Positions 27,830 through 36,570 of a DNA stretch of 64,000 bases are shown here, one piece after another. The position numbers and the translations under genes were made by a program. The DNA is from Roseateles puraquae. Its GTDB lineage: Bacteria; Pseudomonadota; Gammaproteobacteria; Burkholderiales; Burkholderiaceae_C. The stretch spans positions 52,332 through 116,331 of the forward strand of contig NZ_NISI01000016.1 in the NCBI RefSeq assembly GCF_002205845.1, read 5' to 3'. The notes under the pieces were generated by a model. That model saw nothing but the letters and a program-made list of their open reading frames with translations, was not told the DNA's origin and did not search any database. Each line of letters starts with the position of its first letter. The first letter of the stretch is position 1.

Positions 27830-29626
27830 TTGCGCCTGACCCTCGTTGCCGCCGTGATCATCGGCCTGTCTTTCAGCGGGCCCCTTGCCCATGCCGCCGA
27901 CACCACTCGCCCGCCCGCGGCCACCGATGCCGCCGCCAAGGCGCGCCAGTCCCTGCACGCCCTCTTCGATGACGCCTGGGAAGCCGAAGCCAAGGCCGCG
28001 CCCGAGTGGGCCACGATGCGCGGGGACCTGCGCTTCAACGACAAGCTCAGCGACCGCTCGCCGGCCGGCCTCGCCGCCCGTGATGCCCTGTCGCGCGACC
28101 TGCTGGCACGGGCGCAGCGCGTGGACGCCAGCCTGCTGAGCGACACCGACCGGGTCTCCCTCGCCCTGTTCATCAACCGCTACCAGCAGGAAGTGGCGAT
28201 GCAGGCCTTCCCCGGCTGGCGCACGCTGACGCTGGGCACGCTGTACGGCGCACAGTCCGCCCTCGCCGGCCTGGCGCGCAATGTGCCGGCCAACAACGAG
28301 GCGCAGGTGCGGCAATGGCTGGCACGCCTGGCGGCCTACCCGGCGCGGGTCGAGCAGGAAATCGCCATCCTGCGCCAGGGCCTGAGCCTGGGCTGGGTCA
28401 CGGCGCGGCCGGTGCTGGCCCGCGCCATCGCGCAGGTGGAAGGCCAGCTCACCGACGACCTGACCAAGAGCCCCGTCTACGAACCCTTCAACCGCATGAC
28501 AGTGGACCCGGCCGTCAAGGCCCAGCTGCAGGCCCAGGGCCAGGCCGCGCTGAAGGAGCACTTCTACCCGGCCCAGCGCAAGCTGCTCGCGGTGATGAAG
28601 GACGAGCTGGCGCCCAAGGCGCCGGAAAGTGGCTCCCTGTCGGGCTACCCGGGCGGCGACAAGGTCTACGAGGCCCTCATCCTGCGCAACGTCACGCTGC
28701 CGCTGGGCGCGGGCGATATCCACGCCACCGGGCTGCGCGAAGTGGCGCGCATCCGCGCCGACATGGAGAAGGTGCGCACCGAGGCCGGCTTCGACGGTGA
28801 CCTGGCCGCGTTCAAGAAGTTTCTCTACAGCGACCCCAAGTTCTTCAACCAGAGCGGCGAGGAGCTGCTGGAAGGCTACCGCGCCATCGCCAAGCGCATC
28901 GACCCCGAGCTGCCCAAGCTGTTCGCGCAACTGCCGCGCTCGCCCTACGGCATCCGTGGCATGCCGCCCTACACCGGCGAAGGCGCAGCCGACAACTACA
29001 ACGGCCCATCGCTGGACGGCACCACACCGGGCTGGTTCAACGCCAATGCCATCGCCTTCAAGCGCCGCCCCAAATGGGCCATGGAAACCTTGGTGGCGCA
29101 CGAGACGGTGCCGGGCCATCACCTGCAGATCTCTCGCCAGGTCGAACTCGGCGAGCTGCCCAACTTCCGCCGGCAGTCGCAGTACTCGGTGTTCAGCGAG
29201 GGATGGGCGCTGTATGCCGAGACCCTCGGGCCGCAGATCGGCTTGTTCCGCGACCCCTACACCCGCTTCGGTCACCTGCAGGCGCAGATGTTCCGCGCCG
29301 CGCGCCTGGTGGTGGACACCGGCATCCACGCGATGGGCTGGTCGCGCGACAAAGCCATCGCCTACATGATCGAGCAGACCGGCCATGACCCGGTCTTCAT
29401 GGCGGCCGAAGTGGACCGCTATGCCTCGCAACCCGGCCAAGCGCTCAGCTACATGATGGGCCTGCTGAAGATCAAGGAGCTGCGCGCCCGCGCCGAAGCC
29501 GCGCTGGGGCCGAAGTTCGACCAGCGGCGCTTTCACAATGCCTTGATCGACCAGGGCGCCATGCCGCTGCCGCTGCTGGAGCAGCGCATCAACGCCTGGA
29601 TCGCCAGCGAGAAGGGCCGCGCATGA
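27830..29626 (+). CDS. DUF885 family metallopeptidase-like protein, secreted
   Basis: 598 residues if started at TTG 27830. This codon has GGAG six bases upstream and begins directly at a signal peptide (LRLTLVAAVIIGLSFSGPLAHAA), whereas the ATG at 27743 would add 29 residues before it and overlap the pdxA start. The family signature HETVPGHHLQ appears near residue 423, an HExxxGHH-type metal site, with SVFSEGWALYAETLG and MGWSRDKAIAYMIEQTG after it. DUF885 proteins act as zinc peptidases in several bacteria, but the substrate is not known. ATGA overlap couples it to the M14 gene downstream. Confidence 0.85.
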   Translation: MRLTLVAAVIIGLSFSGPLAHAADTTRPPAATDAAAKARQSLHALFDDAWEAEAKAAPEWATMRGDLRFNDKLSDRSPAGLAARDALSRDLLARAQRVDASLLSDTDRVSLALFINRYQQEVAMQAFPGWRTLTLGTLYGAQSALAGLARNVPANNEAQVRQWLARLAAYPARVEQEIAILRQGLSLGWVTARPVLARAIAQVEGQLTDDLTKSPVYEPFNRMTVDPAVKAQLQAQGQAALKEHFYPAQRKLLAVMKDELAPKAPESGSLSGYPGGDKVYEALILRNVTLPLGAGDIHATGLREVARIRADMEKVRTEAGFDGDLAAFKKFLYSDPKFFNQSGEELLEGYRAIAKRIDPELPKLFAQLPRSPYGIRGMPPYTGEGAADNYNGPSLDGTTPGWFNANAIAFKRRPKWAMETLVAHETVPGHHLQISRQVELGELPNFRRQSQYSVFSEGWALYAETLGPQIGLFRDPYTRFGHLQAQMFRAARLVVDTGIHAMGWSRDKAIAYMIEQTGHDPVFMAAEVDRYASQPGQALSYMMGLLKIKELRARAEAALGPKFDQRRFHNALIDQGAMPLPLLEQRINAWIASEKGRA

Positions 29627-30540
29627 ACACGCCGTTCTATCCGGTCGGCACGCCCGGCGTGCCCTGGGGCGAGGCCGAGGTGGCCGCCTGGCGCGCCCGG
29701 CTTGTGCGCCAACGCCGCTATGCCGACGATGTGCTCGCCGCCCTGGCGCCGCTGCGCGAACGCTTCGACGTCCAAACCTACGGCGAGCTCGACTACGACG
29801 GCGAGCGCTTCCCGCTGCAGGTGGTGCGCAGCCGCGGCTGGCGGGACGACCTGCCCCACCTGGTGGTCACCGGCGGCGTGCACGGCTACGAGACCAGCGG
29901 CGTGCATGGCGCGCTGCAGTACCTCAGGCAGCACGGCGAGGAGACCGCGGGCCGCGCCAACCTGCTGGTGGTGCCCTGCGTCAGCCCCTGGGCCTACGAA
30001 CGCATCCAGCGCTGGAACCATGGCGCGCTCGACCCCAACCGCAACTTCCGCGAGGGCAGCCCGGCGGCCGAGTCCGCGGCGCTGGTCGCCCTGCTCGCGC
30101 CGCTCAAGGGCCGGGTGCTGATGCACATCGACCTGCACGAGACCACCGACACCGACGAATCCGAGTTCCGCCCCGCCCTGGCCGCCCGCGACGGCAAGCC
30201 CTTCGAGCCCGGCGAGATCCAGGACGGCTTCTATCTCGTCGACGACGCCGATCACCCGCAACCCGCCTTCCAGCGCGCGGTCATCGACGCGGTCGCGCAG
30301 GTCACACACATCGCCGAGCCGGATGCGCAAGGGCAGATCAACGAATCGCCGCTGCAATCGCCGGGCGTCATCGAGTTCCCGGTCAGCCGCTGGGCGCTGT
30401 GCGCCGCCATCACCGGCGCCCGGTTCGCGACGACGACCGAGGTCTACCCGGACAGCCCGCGCACCACGCCGGCCGAATGCAACCTGGCACAGGTCGTGGC
30501 CGTGAAGGCAGCCATCGATTACGCGATGGCCGCAGCCTGA
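29623..30540 (+). CDS. M14 family metallopeptidase
   Basis: 305 residues. The carboxypeptidase-type zinc site is visible: HGYETSG (His and Glu ligands), then HIDLHET with the third ligand, and a catalytic Glu in TTEVYPDSP near the C-terminus. NHGALDPNRNF contains the Asn-Arg substrate pair of M14 enzymes. Such proteins remove C-terminal residues from peptides or act as desuccinylases; the specificity here is not predictable. No signal peptide, so cytoplasmic. It overlaps the DUF885 peptidase gene by ATGA, suggesting joint peptide degradation. Confidence 0.88.
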   Translation: MNTPFYPVGTPGVPWGEAEVAAWRARLVRQRRYADDVLAALAPLRERFDVQTYGELDYDGERFPLQVVRSRGWRDDLPHLVVTGGVHGYETSGVHGALQYLRQHGEETAGRANLLVVPCVSPWAYERIQRWNHGALDPNRNFREGSPAAESAALVALLAPLKGRVLMHIDLHETTDTDESEFRPALAARDGKPFEPGEIQDGFYLVDDADHPQPAFQRAVIDAVAQVTHIAEPDAQGQINESPLQSPGVIEFPVSRWALCAAITGARFATTTEVYPDSPRTTPAECNLAQVVAVKAAIDYAMAAA

Positions 30541-30559
30541 GCCTCGGGCCAGGCGCCCG

Positions 30560-31276
30560 TCATTCACAGACCAGCAGGCCCTGGGCGCCCACGCCATGCG
30601 TGGACTGCAGCAGCGACTGCGCACGGCCCAGCTTGCCCATGCGCCGGCGCACCGTGCCGTCGGGGTCGCGCTCAAGCTTCACGCACAGCGTCGGGTCCAG
30701 CCCCATCGCCACACGCTCCTCGAAGGTGGGCTTGGGGCTGTTGCTGCGTGGGTCGACGGTTGCCGGGTTGACGAGGGCGCCTCGCAGCACCGCGATGCTC
30801 GGCCGCAGGTCGAGTGCCCGCGGGCCTGAGGCTGCTGAACCGGCCGCGGCGGCGCCCAAGGAGGCGGGGCTGCCGGTCGCGACCGCATCGCCTCCTGCCA
30901 CCGGCAGGGTCGGCTCCGAAGGCAGCGTGGGCAGCGCCGGCAATGGCACGTTGGGCAGTTGTGGGAGCGCGGCCGGGGCGCGGACCCGCGCGACTTCCGG
31001 CAGTCGGCGCCGTTCCAGCAGCGACGGCAGCAGTTGCACCACGAGTGAGGGTCGGGGCGGCGCAGCCCCCGCTGGCAGCCGCCGAGACTGCCATGCCAGC
31101 AACAACAGCGCCGCATGGCCGGCGATGACGGCACAGCAGGCCACCTGTCGCCGCCGTGGCGCGCCGCCCGCCCAACCGGGGCCCTGGCTGCCAGGCCGGG
31201 TCAAGCTGCGGCCCGATCGACCCGCGTGCCGGCTGAAGTGAAATGACTCTGGCAGACCCGCAAACGGGGAGGACAA
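30560..31276 (-). CDS. Proline-rich single-pass membrane protein of unknown function
   Basis: Up to 238 residues. The first ~44 are basic and probably cytoplasmic; a hydrophobic helix (VACCAVIAGHAALLLLAW) follows, then a long Pro/Leu/Ala segment and a C-terminal soluble part with FEERVAMGLDPTLCVKLERDPDG and LLQSTHG. This layout resembles TonB or a periplasmic scaffold, but no TonB C-terminal fold is evident. The start is unsure: 31276 is a TTG without a ribosome site, and GTG at the helix (about 31144) is an alternative. It converges on the M14 gene (19 bases between stops). Confidence 0.5.
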   Translation of the reverse strand: MSSPFAGLPESFHFSRHAGRSGRSLTRPGSQGPGWAGGAPRRRQVACCAVIAGHAALLLLAWQSRRLPAGAAPPRPSLVVQLLPSLLERRRLPEVARVRAPAALPQLPNVPLPALPTLPSEPTLPVAGGDAVATGSPASLGAAAAGSAASGPRALDLRPSIAVLRGALVNPATVDPRSNSPKPTFEERVAMGLDPTLCVKLERDPDGTVRRRMGKLGRAQSLLQSTHGVGAQGLLVCE

Positions 31277-31377
31277 CGGCGGGTACAGCGCATGCGCCCG
31301 ATGCTAGGGCGCCGGGTGTGCTGGAAAGTGAAGCCGAGGTTAGGCGGCGTGAAGCGCTGCCTCGTGCCGATCGCCGG

Positions 31378-32124
31378 TCAAGCCGGGTTGTCGATATCGA
31401 TGAACTGCCAGCGCAAGCCCAGGTCCTGCGCGACCTGAGCGCCCACGCCCTGCACGCCGTAGCGCTCGGTGGCATGGTGGCCAGCGGCGATGAAGGCCAC
31501 CCCGGTCTCGCGGGCGTAGTGGGCCTGGGGTTCGGAGATCTCGCCCGTCAGGAAGACATCGGCTCCCGCGGCGATGGCGGCCTCGAAGTAGCCCTGCGCG
31601 CCACCGCTGCACCAGGCCACGCGCCGCAGCGGTCGGCCGTCACCGGGCACCGCCGTGACCGCACGGCCGAGCGCGGTCTGCACCTGCTCGGTCAGCGTGG
31701 CGAGGTCCGTGGCCGGCAAGGCGCCGGTGAAGCCCAGGTCCTGCTCGCCAAAGCGGCCGTCGGCCACCCAGCCCAGGCGCGCGCCGAGCTGCGCGTTGTT
31801 GCCGAGCGCCGGATGGGCATCCAGCGGCAGGTGGTAGGCGAAGAGGTTGATGTCGTGCTGGATCAGGCGGGCCAGGCGCTGCTTCATCCAGCCGGTGACG
31901 CGGCCGTCCTGCCCCCGCCAGAACAGGCCGTGGTGCACCAGGATGGCATCGGCACCCGCCGCGATGGCGGCATCGATCAAGGCCAGGCTGGCGGTCACCC
32001 CGCAGACGAGATGGCTGACCGTGGCGCGCCCCTCGACCTGCAGACCGTTCGGCCCATAATCCTTGAAGCGTGAGGGTTCGAGCAGCCGGTTCAGGTGCTG
32101 TTCCAGCGCGGCGCGATCGGTCAT
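31378..32124 (-). CDS. Nif3-like dinuclear metal centre protein (YbgI family)
   Basis: 248 residues. Family motifs: DYGPNGLQVEG, ADAILVHHGLFWRG (two His metal ligands), FAYHLPLDAHPALGNN, and AGHHATERYGVQG near the C-terminus. Members form hexameric toroids with a dimetal site in each subunit; related E. coli YbgI/DUF34 proteins may act in GTP or cofactor metabolism, but the role is not settled. Its start is only 20 bases from the divergent protease gene. The 101 bases upstream of the next - strand gene (31277-31377) show nothing distinct. Confidence 0.9.
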   Translation of the reverse strand: MTDRAALEQHLNRLLEPSRFKDYGPNGLQVEGRATVSHLVCGVTASLALIDAAIAAGADAILVHHGLFWRGQDGRVTGWMKQRLARLIQHDINLFAYHLPLDAHPALGNNAQLGARLGWVADGRFGEQDLGFTGALPATDLATLTEQVQTALGRAVTAVPGDGRPLRRVAWCSGGAQGYFEAAIAAGADVFLTGEISEPQAHYARETGVAFIAAGHHATERYGVQGVGAQVAQDLGLRWQFIDIDNPA

Positions 32125-32144
32125 GGCTTGAAGAGGATGTTCGG

Positions 32145-33323
32145 GTGTTGAAGAGGCTCTGGCTGATTTTCGCGCAGGCGGTCACGGTCGCTCTCGCCGG
32201 GCTTTTCGTCGTCCAGACGCTCAAGCCCCAGTGGCTACAGCAGACGCCTTGGCGGCAGCCCTCGCCCGCCGTCACGGCCCGCACCGCGCAGCAGATCGCC
32301 CTGCCCCCGTCGCCACCGGCCTCGGTGCTGCGCGCCGGCTTCTCGCAGGCGGCCCGCCTGGCGGCACCGGCCGTGGTCAGCATCACCGCCAGCAAGGCGC
32401 CATCGCGTGCCGACCAGGCGCATGAGCGCTTCTTCGGCTTCCCCTTCGGCCCGCGCCAGCCCCGCAGCGGCCCCCAGCGCGGCCTGGGATCGGGCGTGAT
32501 CATCTCGGCCGACGGGGTGCTGCTGACCAACAACCATGTGGTCGAGGGCGCGTCGGACATCGAAGTCATGCTGGCTGACGGCCGTCAGGCCCAGGCCCAG
32601 CTCATCGGCACCGACCCCGAGACCGACATGGCGGTGCTGCGCATTGATCTGCCCGACCTCCCGGTGATTGCCCTCGGCGATGCCGCCAGCCTGCAGGTGG
32701 GCGACGCGGTGCTGGCCATCGGCAATCCATTCAACGTGGGGCAGACGGTGACGTCGGGCATCGTGTCGGCGCTGGACCGCAGCCAGCTCGGCATCAACAA
32801 CTTCGTGAACTTCATCCAGACCGATGCGGCCATCAACCCCGGCAATTCGGGCGGCGCCCTGGTGGATGCCGATGGCCGGCTGGTGGGCATCAACACGGCC
32901 ATCTTCTCGCGCAGCGGAGGCAGCCTGGGCATCGGCTTTGCGATCCCGGTGGACATGGCCCGCCAGGTAGCGAGCGCCCTGCTCCGTGATGGCGTGGTGG
33001 CACGCGGCTGGATCGGCGTGGAGACCCGTGAGCTCACGCCCGAGCTCGCCGAGGCCCTGAAGCTGGGCGGCGATGCCAAGGGCGTGCTGATTGCGGCGGT
33101 CGTGGCGGAAGCGCCTGCCGCCAAGGCCGGCCTGAAGCCGGGTGACCTGCTGACCCGCATTGGCGCGCATCCGGTGCATTCACCGGCCGAGCTGCTGGCC
33201 ACGGTCGCGGCGCTCAAGCCCCGCAGCGAGGCGGAGGTGGCCGTTCAACGCGCCGGCAAGACGCTGAGTTTCCAGATTGCCGTCGGGCAGCGGCCCACGC
33301 CGCCGCGCACTCAGGACGACTGA
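32145..33323 (+). CDS. DegS/HtrA-like serine protease, membrane anchored, one PDZ domain
   Basis: 392 residues. N-terminal anchor helix (VLKRLWLIFAQAVTVALAGLFVVQTL), then a trypsin-like domain with the triad His in TNNHVVEG, Asp in ETDMAVLRID and Ser in NPGNSGGAL, and one C-terminal PDZ domain (RGWIGVETRELTPELAEAL ... GLKPGDLLTRIG). A single PDZ plus anchor fits DegS, which senses outer-membrane protein stress; DegQ proteins have two PDZ domains. Start is GTG at 32145, since the conserved N-terminus (xLKRxWLIFAQ) begins there. It is divergent from Nif3 and overlaps tatC's 3' end by 13 bases. Confidence 0.93.
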   Translation: MLKRLWLIFAQAVTVALAGLFVVQTLKPQWLQQTPWRQPSPAVTARTAQQIALPPSPPASVLRAGFSQAARLAAPAVVSITASKAPSRADQAHERFFGFPFGPRQPRSGPQRGLGSGVIISADGVLLTNNHVVEGASDIEVMLADGRQAQAQLIGTDPETDMAVLRIDLPDLPVIALGDAASLQVGDAVLAIGNPFNVGQTVTSGIVSALDRSQLGINNFVNFIQTDAAINPGNSGGALVDADGRLVGINTAIFSRSGGSLGIGFAIPVDMARQVASALLRDGVVARGWIGVETRELTPELAEALKLGGDAKGVLIAAVVAEAPAAKAGLKPGDLLTRIGAHPVHSPAELLATVAALKPRSEAEVAVQRAGKTLSFQIAVGQRPTPPRTQDD

Positions 33324-34108
33324 CCGGGCGGGCTGGCGCCCTCGTCGTCGGTGCGCTTCTTCAGGAAGATCTTGGCCACCCAGATGCCAGCTTCGTAGAG
33401 CAGGCACATCGGCACGGCCAGAGCCAGCTGCGAGATCGCGTCCGGCGGCGTGATCACGGCCGCGATGATGAAGGCCACCACGATGAAATAGCCGCGGAAG
33501 GACACCAGCTGCTCCACCGTCACCAGCCCCACACGCACCGCCAGCACCACCACGATGGGCACCTGGAAGGCCATGCCAAAGGCGATGTACAGGCCCAGGA
33601 TGGCTTCCACATAGGACGCGATGTCGGGCGTGGCCGCCACCGACGCGGGCGTGAAGGCCTGGATGAAGCCGAACATGCGGTCCAGCACGAACAGCTGCAC
33701 GAAGGCGATACCGCCATAGGCCAGCAGGCTGCCGAAGGTGATGAGCGGCAGTGCAAAACGCTTCTCGTGGCTGTACAGGCCCGGCGCGATGAAAGCCCAG
33801 GCCTGGTAGATGAGCCAGGGCAGCGCGAGCAGCACCGCCGCCATCAGCAGCACCTTCAGCGGGATGAAGAAGGGCGAGAACACGCCGACCGCGATCAGCT
33901 TGGCGTCGGCCGGCATGTGGGCCCGGATCGGCGCGGCGATGATGTCGATCAGCCGGCTCGGCCCCGGCCAGATGGCCAGCAGCACCGTGGCCGCGATCAG
34001 GCCGTAGGCCGCACGGATGATGCGGTCACGCAGCTCGATGAGGTGAGCGACAAAGGGCTGCTCGGTGCCGGCCAGCTCGTCGTGGTCAGGGTTCTGGAAG
34101 GAGCTCAT
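33311..34108 (-). CDS. tatC: Twin-arginine translocase subunit TatC
   Basis: 265 residues, six membrane helices. TatC is the main receptor for twin-arginine signal peptides. The N-terminal EQPFVAHLIELRDRIIRAAYG segment holds the conserved LxELRxR motif; FSPFFIPLKVL and later FGMAFQVPIVVV helices follow. Ends with a C-terminal charged tail. It follows tatA and tatB on the same strand but with a 157-base gap that contains hairpins. Confidence 0.97.
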   Translation of the reverse strand: MSSFQNPDHDELAGTEQPFVAHLIELRDRIIRAAYGLIAATVLLAIWPGPSRLIDIIAAPIRAHMPADAKLIAVGVFSPFFIPLKVLLMAAVLLALPWLIYQAWAFIAPGLYSHEKRFALPLITFGSLLAYGGIAFVQLFVLDRMFGFIQAFTPASVAATPDIASYVEAILGLYIAFGMAFQVPIVVVLAVRVGLVTVEQLVSFRGYFIVVAFIIAAVITPPDAISQLALAVPMCLLYEAGIWVAKIFLKKRTDDEGASPPGQSS

Positions 34109-34191
34109 GTCGTTTCTTCAGGCTACCGGCACGAGCGGGTATTGTCGGGTCGAGCGCCGGGCCGCTCCCAAGCCGGCCCGTCATGGCGATC

Positions 34192-34265
34192 GGCTTGCCG
34201 GTCGAGCCGGCAAGCCTCGCCGCCCACTCGGGGGGCCGGCCAAGGAGTACCTTGGGCGGGGGGCA
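34192..34265. repeat. Hairpin-rich repeat between tatB and tatC
   Basis: Two inverted repeats: GGCTTGCCGG (34192-34201) with CCGGCAAGCC (34207-34216), and CCAAGG-AGTA-CCTTGG (34240-34255), then a GGCGGGGGGC tail that touches the tatB stop. The order, hairpin, CCGCC, GC-rich hairpin, G-rich tail, parallels the repeats after argJ and sspA, so I treat it as a divergent member of that family. Confidence 0.5.
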
Positions 34266-34736
34266 TCAACGTTGGGGCGGGCGAAAGCGCGCCACGCGGG
34301 CCGCGCCGGACTGGGTGTGACGGCGCACGCCGGCCTTTTGCTTGAACCACAGCGGCGTGGCGCCCCGCTTCAGGCGCCAGTTCTTCTTGGGGTGCCGGTA
34401 GCTGGGCGGCGGCGGCGTGTAGCCGCCGCCTTCGTAGGCGGAGTCGCTGGTGACGTCGCTCCAGGTCTGGTTGAGCGCCTGGCTGGCGGTATCGACCTCC
34501 TGGCGCACGCTCTGTTCAACGTCCCGCGCGGCGGTCTCGAACTGCGACTTCATCTTCTGGAGTTCTTCCAGTTCGATGGAGCGGTTCACCTCGGCCTTGA
34601 CGTCGGCCACATAGCGCTGGGCCTTGCCCAGCAGCGCGCCGACCGTGCGGGCCACGCGCGGCAGTTTCTCCGGCCCGATGACGACCAGCGCCACCGCGCC
34701 GATCAGCGCGAGCTTGTCGAAGCCGAAGTCGAGCAC
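34266..34736 (-). CDS. tatB: Twin-arginine translocase subunit TatB
   Basis: 156 residues. N-terminal helix [25 protein letters not shown], an amphipathic helix ([22 protein letters not shown]) and a long charged, probably flexible C-terminus with [13 protein letters not shown]. TatB links signal-peptide binding by TatC to TatA assembly. The start is GTG at 34736, directly after the tatA TAA (TAAGTG), so the genes are tightly linked. Confidence 0.94.
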   Translation of the reverse strand: MLDFGFDKLALIGAVALVVIGPEKLPRVARTVGALLGKAQRYVADVKAEVNRSIELEELQKMKSQFETAARDVEQSVRQEVDTASQALNQTWSDVTSDSAYEGGGYTPPPPSYRHPKKNWRLKRGATPLWFKQKAGVRRHTQSGAARVARFRPPQR

Positions 34737-34976
34737 TTAGGACTTGGTCTTGGCGTCGACGTCGACCGTGTTGGGGTCGTTGACCTTGCTGTTGGCCACT
34801 TGCTGGGCCGGTGCCGCGGGGGCCTGCGGATCGGCGGAGCCGTCCTTCATGCCGTCCTTGAAGCCCTTGACGGCCGCGCCCAGGTCAGAGCCGACATTGC
34901 GCAGCTTCTTGGTGCCGAAAACGGCGATGACGACGACCAGCACGATCAGCCAGTGCCAAATGCTCAAACCACCCAT
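34737..34976 (-). CDS. tatA: Twin-arginine translocase subunit TatA
   Basis: 79 residues. N-terminal membrane helix ([22 protein letters not shown]), the conserved [14 protein letters not shown] hinge and amphipathic helix, and a polar tail. TatA multimers form the transport passage for folded proteins. GGAGCAAGC precedes its ATG. 105 bases separate it from hinT. Confidence 0.97.
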   Translation of the reverse strand: MGGLSIWHWLIVLVVVIAVFGTKKLRNVGSDLGAAVKGFKDGMKDGSADPQAPAAPAQQVANSKVNDPNTVDVDAKTKS

Positions 34977-35081
34977 GATGCTTGCTCCTTGAGGACTGGC
35001 TCAAATTCTAGGGGAGGGCGCGAAGGGGACACCCGCGCGCCGGAAGGGTTAATCAGGAATTCACCCAGGTGGGGCTGGCCC

Positions 35082-35429
35082 TCAGCCTTTCAACCAGGGG
35101 CGCGGGCCGCCCATCACATGCAGATGCAGGTGGTAGACCTCCTGCCCGCCGTCCGCCCCGGTGTTGATGACGTGGCGAAAGCCTCCCGTCACCCCGAGCT
35201 CCTTCATCAGCCGGGGCCCCAGGGTGGTCATCTTGCCCAGCAGGCCTGCCTCGGCCTCGGTCACGTCCGCCATGGAGGCGATATGGCGCTTGGGGATGAT
35301 GAGGACGTGGACGGGCGCCCACGGATGGATGTCGTGGAAGGCCAGGACCTCCTCGTCCTCGTAGACCTTCTTGCTCGGAATCTGGCCGGCGACGATCTTG
35401 CAGAAGATGCAGTTCGGGTCGGTGCTCAT
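35082..35429 (-). CDS. hinT: HIT family purine nucleoside phosphoramidase HinT
   Basis: 115 residues. HIT signature [11 protein letters not shown] with the His-x-His-x-His triad near 100-106; N-terminal [12 protein letters not shown] metal-like Cys pair and a conserved [11 protein letters not shown] stretch. HinT hydrolyses aminoacyl- and phosphoramidate adenylates. It follows hisE, overlapped by 4 bases, a conserved arrangement in this order. Confidence 0.95.
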   Translation of the reverse strand: MSTDPNCIFCKIVAGQIPSKKVYEDEEVLAFHDIHPWAPVHVLIIPKRHIASMADVTEAEAGLLGKMTTLGPRLMKELGVTGGFRHVINTGADGGQEVYHLHLHVMGGPRPWLKG

Positions 35430-35752
35430 GCTTGCGGTCCTCGTTGGGCGAACTCGGTGAGGCCCGACAGCCCCTCGCGCCGGGCCAGCTCAGCCAGCAC
35501 GTCCTCGGGCTTCAGGCCGAAATGAGCGAGGGCCACCATGCTGTGGAACCACAGGTCGGCCACCTCGTAGACGACCTTCTTCGGGTCGCCGTCCTTGGCC
35601 GCCATGACCGTCTCGGTGGCTTCCTCGCCGACCTTCTTCAGGATGGCGTCCAGGCCCTTGTCGAAGAGCTTGGCCACATAGCTGGTGCCGGGGTCTGCGC
35701 CCTTGCGGGACTCGATGACCGCGCCGATGCGCGCGAGGATGTCGTCACTCAT
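35426..35752 (-). CDS. hisE: Phosphoribosyl-ATP diphosphatase HisE
   Basis: 108 residues of the MazG-like HisE type. Removes pyrophosphate from phosphoribosyl-ATP, the second step of histidine synthesis. Motifs: [28 protein letters not shown] (metal-binding E-E-x-x-E), and [18 protein letters not shown]. It overlaps hisI by 8 bases and hinT by 4, so the three are co-translated. Confidence 0.95.
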   Translation of the reverse strand: MSDDILARIGAVIESRKGADPGTSYVAKLFDKGLDAILKKVGEEATETVMAAKDGDPKKVVYEVADLWFHSMVALAHFGLKPEDVLAELARREGLSGLTEFAQRGPQA

Positions 35753-36140
35753 AGATCTTGTGCGGGTCTTTCAGCACCGGGGTGGTGGTGTGCCAGATAC
35801 CGTTCTCGAGCTTCTGGAAGAAGCAGCTGTGCCGGCCGGTGTGGCAGGCGATGCCGGGATCGTGCCCGAGCTGGGTGATGGTCAGCAGCAGCACATCGTT
35901 GTCGCAGTCCATGCGGATGGCGTGCACCTGCTGGAAGTGGCCGCTCTCCTCGCCCTTGTGCCAGAGCTTGTTGCGCGAACGGCTCCAGTACACCGCCTGG
36001 CCGCGCTCGGCGGTGAGCGCCAGCGCCTCGCGGTTCATCCACGCGAACATCAGCACGTCGCCCGTGCCCTCTTCCTGGGCGATGACGGGCACCAGGCCGC
36101 GCTCGTCCCATTTCACTTCATCCAACCAAGCACTGCTCAT
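35745..36140 (-). CDS. hisI: Phosphoribosyl-AMP cyclohydrolase HisI
   Basis: 131 residues. Opens the adenine ring of phosphoribosyl-AMP, the third histidine step. Metal and zinc motifs: [33 protein letters not shown], and the DCDND and [10 protein letters not shown] clusters. A separate hisI plus hisE is the betaproteobacterial arrangement. Four bases after mutT's stop. Confidence 0.96.
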   Translation of the reverse strand: MSSAWLDEVKWDERGLVPVIAQEEGTGDVLMFAWMNREALALTAERGQAVYWSRSRNKLWHKGEESGHFQQVHAIRMDCDNDVLLLTITQLGHDPGIACHTGRHSCFFQKLENGIWHTTTPVLKDPHKIYE

Positions 36141-36144
36141 GGCG

Positions 36145-36570
36145 TCAGTCTAGGTGAGTGGGGCCGGCATGGCCGCGTTCCTGGGCAAACCAGTCCAGCA
36201 CGGGAAAGGTGCCGGGCAGCACGGGCTTGACCTGCACCGGCAGGTCGGCCCAGGCCATCTGCTGGCCTTCGAGCATCTGGAACTCGCCCGTCCAGTCGAA
36301 CACCTTGCAGAAGTTCAGCCGCACCAGCGCGTGGGGGTAGTCGAACATCTCGACCTTCCAGGGATGGGCCGCGCCGATCTGGATGCCGAGCTCTTCCCGC
36401 AGTTCGCGGGCCAGGGCCTGCTCGACGGTCTCGCCCGGCTCGACCTTGCCGCCCGGGAACTCCCAGTAGCCGGCGTAGACCTTGCCCTCGGGCCGGGAGG
36501 TCAGCAGGAACTGGCCATCCGGCCGCACCAGCACGCCGACGGCAACTTCCGTGATGGGCCGGTCACTCAT
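36145..36570 (-). CDS. mutT: NUDIX hydrolase, MutT-like (8-oxo-dGTP diphosphatase)
   Basis: 141 residues. The Nudix box is complete: [23 protein letters not shown] (residues ~40-62). The preceding [10 protein letters not shown] and N-terminal [22 protein letters not shown] segments are typical of the MutT subgroup that clears 8-oxo-dGTP. A short C-terminal thumb ([22 protein letters not shown]) follows. It overlaps the AAA gene as ATGA and precedes hisI by 4 bases. Confidence 0.88.
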   Translation of the reverse strand: MSDRPITEVAVGVLVRPDGQFLLTSRPEGKVYAGYWEFPGGKVEPGETVEQALARELREELGIQIGAAHPWKVEMFDYPHALVRLNFCKVFDWTGEFQMLEGQQMAWADLPVQVKPVLPGTFPVLDWFAQERGHAGPTHLD

